From Telluribacter roseus (lineage in GTDB: Bacteria > Bacteroidota > Bacteroidia > Cytophagales > Spirosomataceae): a stretch of 44,423 nucleotides of DNA. The position numbers and the translations under genes are program-made. The notes beneath the pieces were generated by a model. The model was not told the DNA's origin and searched no databases. It worked only from the letters and a program-made list of their open reading frames with translations. Location: contig NZ_JAFEUV020000024.1 in NCBI RefSeq assembly GCF_017355915.2, positions 1 through 44,423 of the forward strand, read 5' to 3'. Positions 43,111 through 44,423 of this stretch are shown piece by piece (position 1 is the stretch's first letter; each line of letters begins with the position of its first letter).

Positions 43111-44268
43111 ATGAAAACAACAGGAGAAACCTTGCTGAGGCGAATGACCCGTTGCCTTTACGGAATGCTGGTACTTGTCCTTCTGGCCTCCGGGACGGCA
43201 TATTCTCAACCCGAAAAACCTACGGTGCTGGTAAAGATTGGTGCCATCAAAATCGAACCCATCGCCGAGAATCTGGAACATCCCTGGGGAATGGCATTCC
43301 TGCCGGACGGGCGCCTGCTTGTCACTGAGCGGGCCGGAAGATTGCGGATCCTGGATAAGAACAACAAGCTCTCTCAACCTGTCAAAGGTACTCCACAGGT
43401 ACTGTACAAAGAGCAGGGCGGGCTGCTGGATGTAGCGCTGGACCCTGATTTCCGGCAAAATCGGCTGGTGTACCTCTCCTACGCCGAACTAGGTAGCGAT
43501 AGCCTGGCTTCCACCGCCCTGGGTCGGGGCCGGTTGGAAGGCAACGAGATCCGCGACTTTAAGGTACTATTCCGGCAGGAGCCCAAAGTAGATGGCGCCA
43601 AGCACTTTGGCGGACGCATCCTGTTTTCGCCGGAGGGGCACCTGGTACTTACTCTGGCCGAGCGGTTCAAAGGTGAGCCCGCGCAGGACCTGTCCAACCA
43701 CCTGGGTGCTATCGTGAGGCTGAATCGGGATGGTACCATTCCTAAAGACAATCCCTTTGTAGGGCAGCAAAACGCCCGCGACGAAATATGGTCTTACGGG
43801 CATCGTAACATTGAAAGTGCTGCCTTTGATCCGGCCACGCGCCTGCTATGGGTGGCCGAAATGGGACCTATGGGTGGTGACGAGCTCAACCAGCCCAAGG
43901 CCGGCAAAAACTACGGCTGGCCCCTTGTGAGCTGGGGTAAGCACTACGACGGCAAGGATATTCCGGACCCAACTACCCGTCCTGACCTGGCCGATGCGGT
44001 TATTAAGTGGACGCCTACTATCTCTCCATCCGGAATGATCTTTTACTCAGGATCCATGTTTTCGGATTGGAAAGGACACGCCCTCATTGGCGGCCTGACC
44101 AGCACGGGCCTTGTACGTGTACGGATGAACGGGGAGAAGGCCGAAGAAGTAGAGCGCATCCCACTGGCTGTACGCACCCGTGACGTCAAGCAGGCTCCGG
44201 ACGGATCTATTTACGTATTGACCGACTACGAAAAAGGAAAGGTACTGCGCCTGCACCTGATGAAGTAG
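43111..44268 (+). CDS. PQQ-type aldose sugar dehydrogenase (soluble GDH/YliI family)
   Basis: Periplasmic six-bladed beta-propeller of 385 residues with a signal peptide (about 1-33, ending TAYSQ). Family motifs: ENLEHPWGMAFLPDGRLLVTER, LYKEQGGLLDVALDPDF, GAKHFGGRILFSPEGHLVLTLAER (likely catalytic histidine), IWSYGHRNIESAAFDP, WVAEMGPMGGDELNQPKAGKNYGWP and SPSGMIFYSG. Members oxidise aldoses with PQQ. No PQQ-synthesis gene is in the window, so the cofactor would come from elsewhere. Single gene followed by a terminator. Confidence 0.9.
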   Translation: MKTTGETLLRRMTRCLYGMLVLVLLASGTAYSQPEKPTVLVKIGAIKIEPIAENLEHPWGMAFLPDGRLLVTERAGRLRILDKNNKLSQPVKGTPQVLYKEQGGLLDVALDPDFRQNRLVYLSYAELGSDSLASTALGRGRLEGNEIRDFKVLFRQEPKVDGAKHFGGRILFSPEGHLVLTLAERFKGEPAQDLSNHLGAIVRLNRDGTIPKDNPFVGQQNARDEIWSYGHRNIESAAFDPATRLLWVAEMGPMGGDELNQPKAGKNYGWPLVSWGKHYDGKDIPDPTTRPDLADAVIKWTPTISPSGMIFYSGSMFSDWKGHALIGGLTSTGLVRVRMNGEKAEEVERIPLAVRTRDVKQAPDGSIYVLTDYEKGKVLRLHLMK

Positions 44269-44282
44269 CCGTACAGATAAAT

Positions 44283-44313
44283 AAAAAGGCCCGTGCAGAC
44301 ACGGGCCTTTTTT
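44283..44313 (+). terminator. terminator of the sugar dehydrogenase gene
   Basis: A 13-bp stem (AAAAAGGCCCGTG, 44283-44295, with 44300-44312), 4-nt loop and T-run. Confidence 0.9.
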
Positions 44314-44329
44314 GTGGTAATTCTTGTCT

Positions 44330-44423
44330 TGTCCTAAAATAGCGATACAAAAAAGTATTGTTATGAAAGCAGAGAAGAAGTATGTCAAGCGGAGTCAGAA
44401 GGATTACACTACGAGCTTCAAGC
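44330..44423 (+). mobile_element. left end of an IS3-like insertion sequence (cut by window edge)
   Basis: TGTCCTAAAATAGCGATAC at 44330-44348 has the form of an IS3-group terminal repeat (TG at the tip) and is followed 15 nt later by the start of a transposase OrfA-like frame. The right end lies outside the window, so the exact boundary and target duplication cannot be confirmed. Confidence 0.6.
44363..44423 (+). CDS. IS3-family transposase OrfA, N-terminal fragment (incomplete)
   Basis: The first 20 residues, MKAEKKYVKRSQKDYTTSFK, are visible before the window ends. A basic start running into DYTTSFK is typical of the helix-turn-helix OrfA of IS3-type elements. The N-terminal domain would bind the terminal repeats. 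Too short for certainty; another small helix-turn-helix protein is possible. Confidence 0.6.
   Translation, partial: MKAEKKYVKRSQKDYTTSFK

Noticed and set aside
1-44423. tRNA genes and CRISPR arrays
   Set aside because: GGTTCGA-like words occur only inside protein genes (near 9073 and 42737) without cloverleaf context, and no regularly spaced short repeats with unique spacers were found; the 104-bp repeats at 386-654 are too long and diverged.

Overview
The window looks like chromosomal DNA from a member of the Bacteroidota, most likely Cytophagales (Spirosomataceae-like). Signs of this are two SusC/SusD pairs, TAnnTTTG -7 boxes in place of -10 boxes, few Shine-Dalgarno sites, a RimB/RimK pair, a Bacteroidota-type GlmU-like protein and proteins of families such as DUF6624 and DUF5602. 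GTAC-containing words are very common. No tRNA, CRISPR array or prophage was seen. Only the right edge carries a mobile element, the start of an IS3-like insertion sequence.

Layout. 1-800: a minus-strand promoter followed by a chain of short hairpins, probably the leader of an rRNA operon or another stable RNA running off the left edge, then three diverged tandem repeats of about 104 bp. 817-8956: housekeeping genes, namely nrdA (minus), rpmE2, a co-directional set of GlmU-like/holB/rimB-like/rimK, and hemC. 9037-13802: a SusC/SusD pair with no enzyme directly attached. 14103-28109: a long minus-strand beta-mannan utilization locus with a divergent AraC regulator at 28387-29271. 29450-30517: ilvE. 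30858-35164: a CotH-family secreted protein, then an ECF sigma factor, a probable anti-sigma factor and an outer-membrane protein. 35458-41447: a YpfJ-type peptidase, a lipoprotein/hemerythrin/DUF5602 group, a cupin with a divergent MarR regulator, and a DUF6624/membrane protein pair. 41671-44268: a serine hydrolase and a PQQ-type sugar dehydrogenase. 44330-44423: the IS3-like left end.

How the mannan locus should work (inference from families). SusC2/SusD2 and a TIG-repeat surface protein bind and import mannan oligosaccharides. A non-lipidated GH26 mannanase and a CE7 acetyl esterase process them in the periplasm. A sodium/solute symporter takes mannobiose into the cytoplasm. Cellobiose 2-epimerase turns it into mannosyl-glucose, and the GH130 phosphorylase splits that to mannose-1-phosphate and glucose. 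The last gene is a stand-alone cupin resembling the isomerase domain of type II phosphomannose isomerase, which would fit entry into glycolysis. The biochemical route is known from Bacteroides fragilis and others. Less expected are the layout, the terminal isomerase-like gene, and a terminator-like hairpin sitting directly in front of the mannanase start codon.
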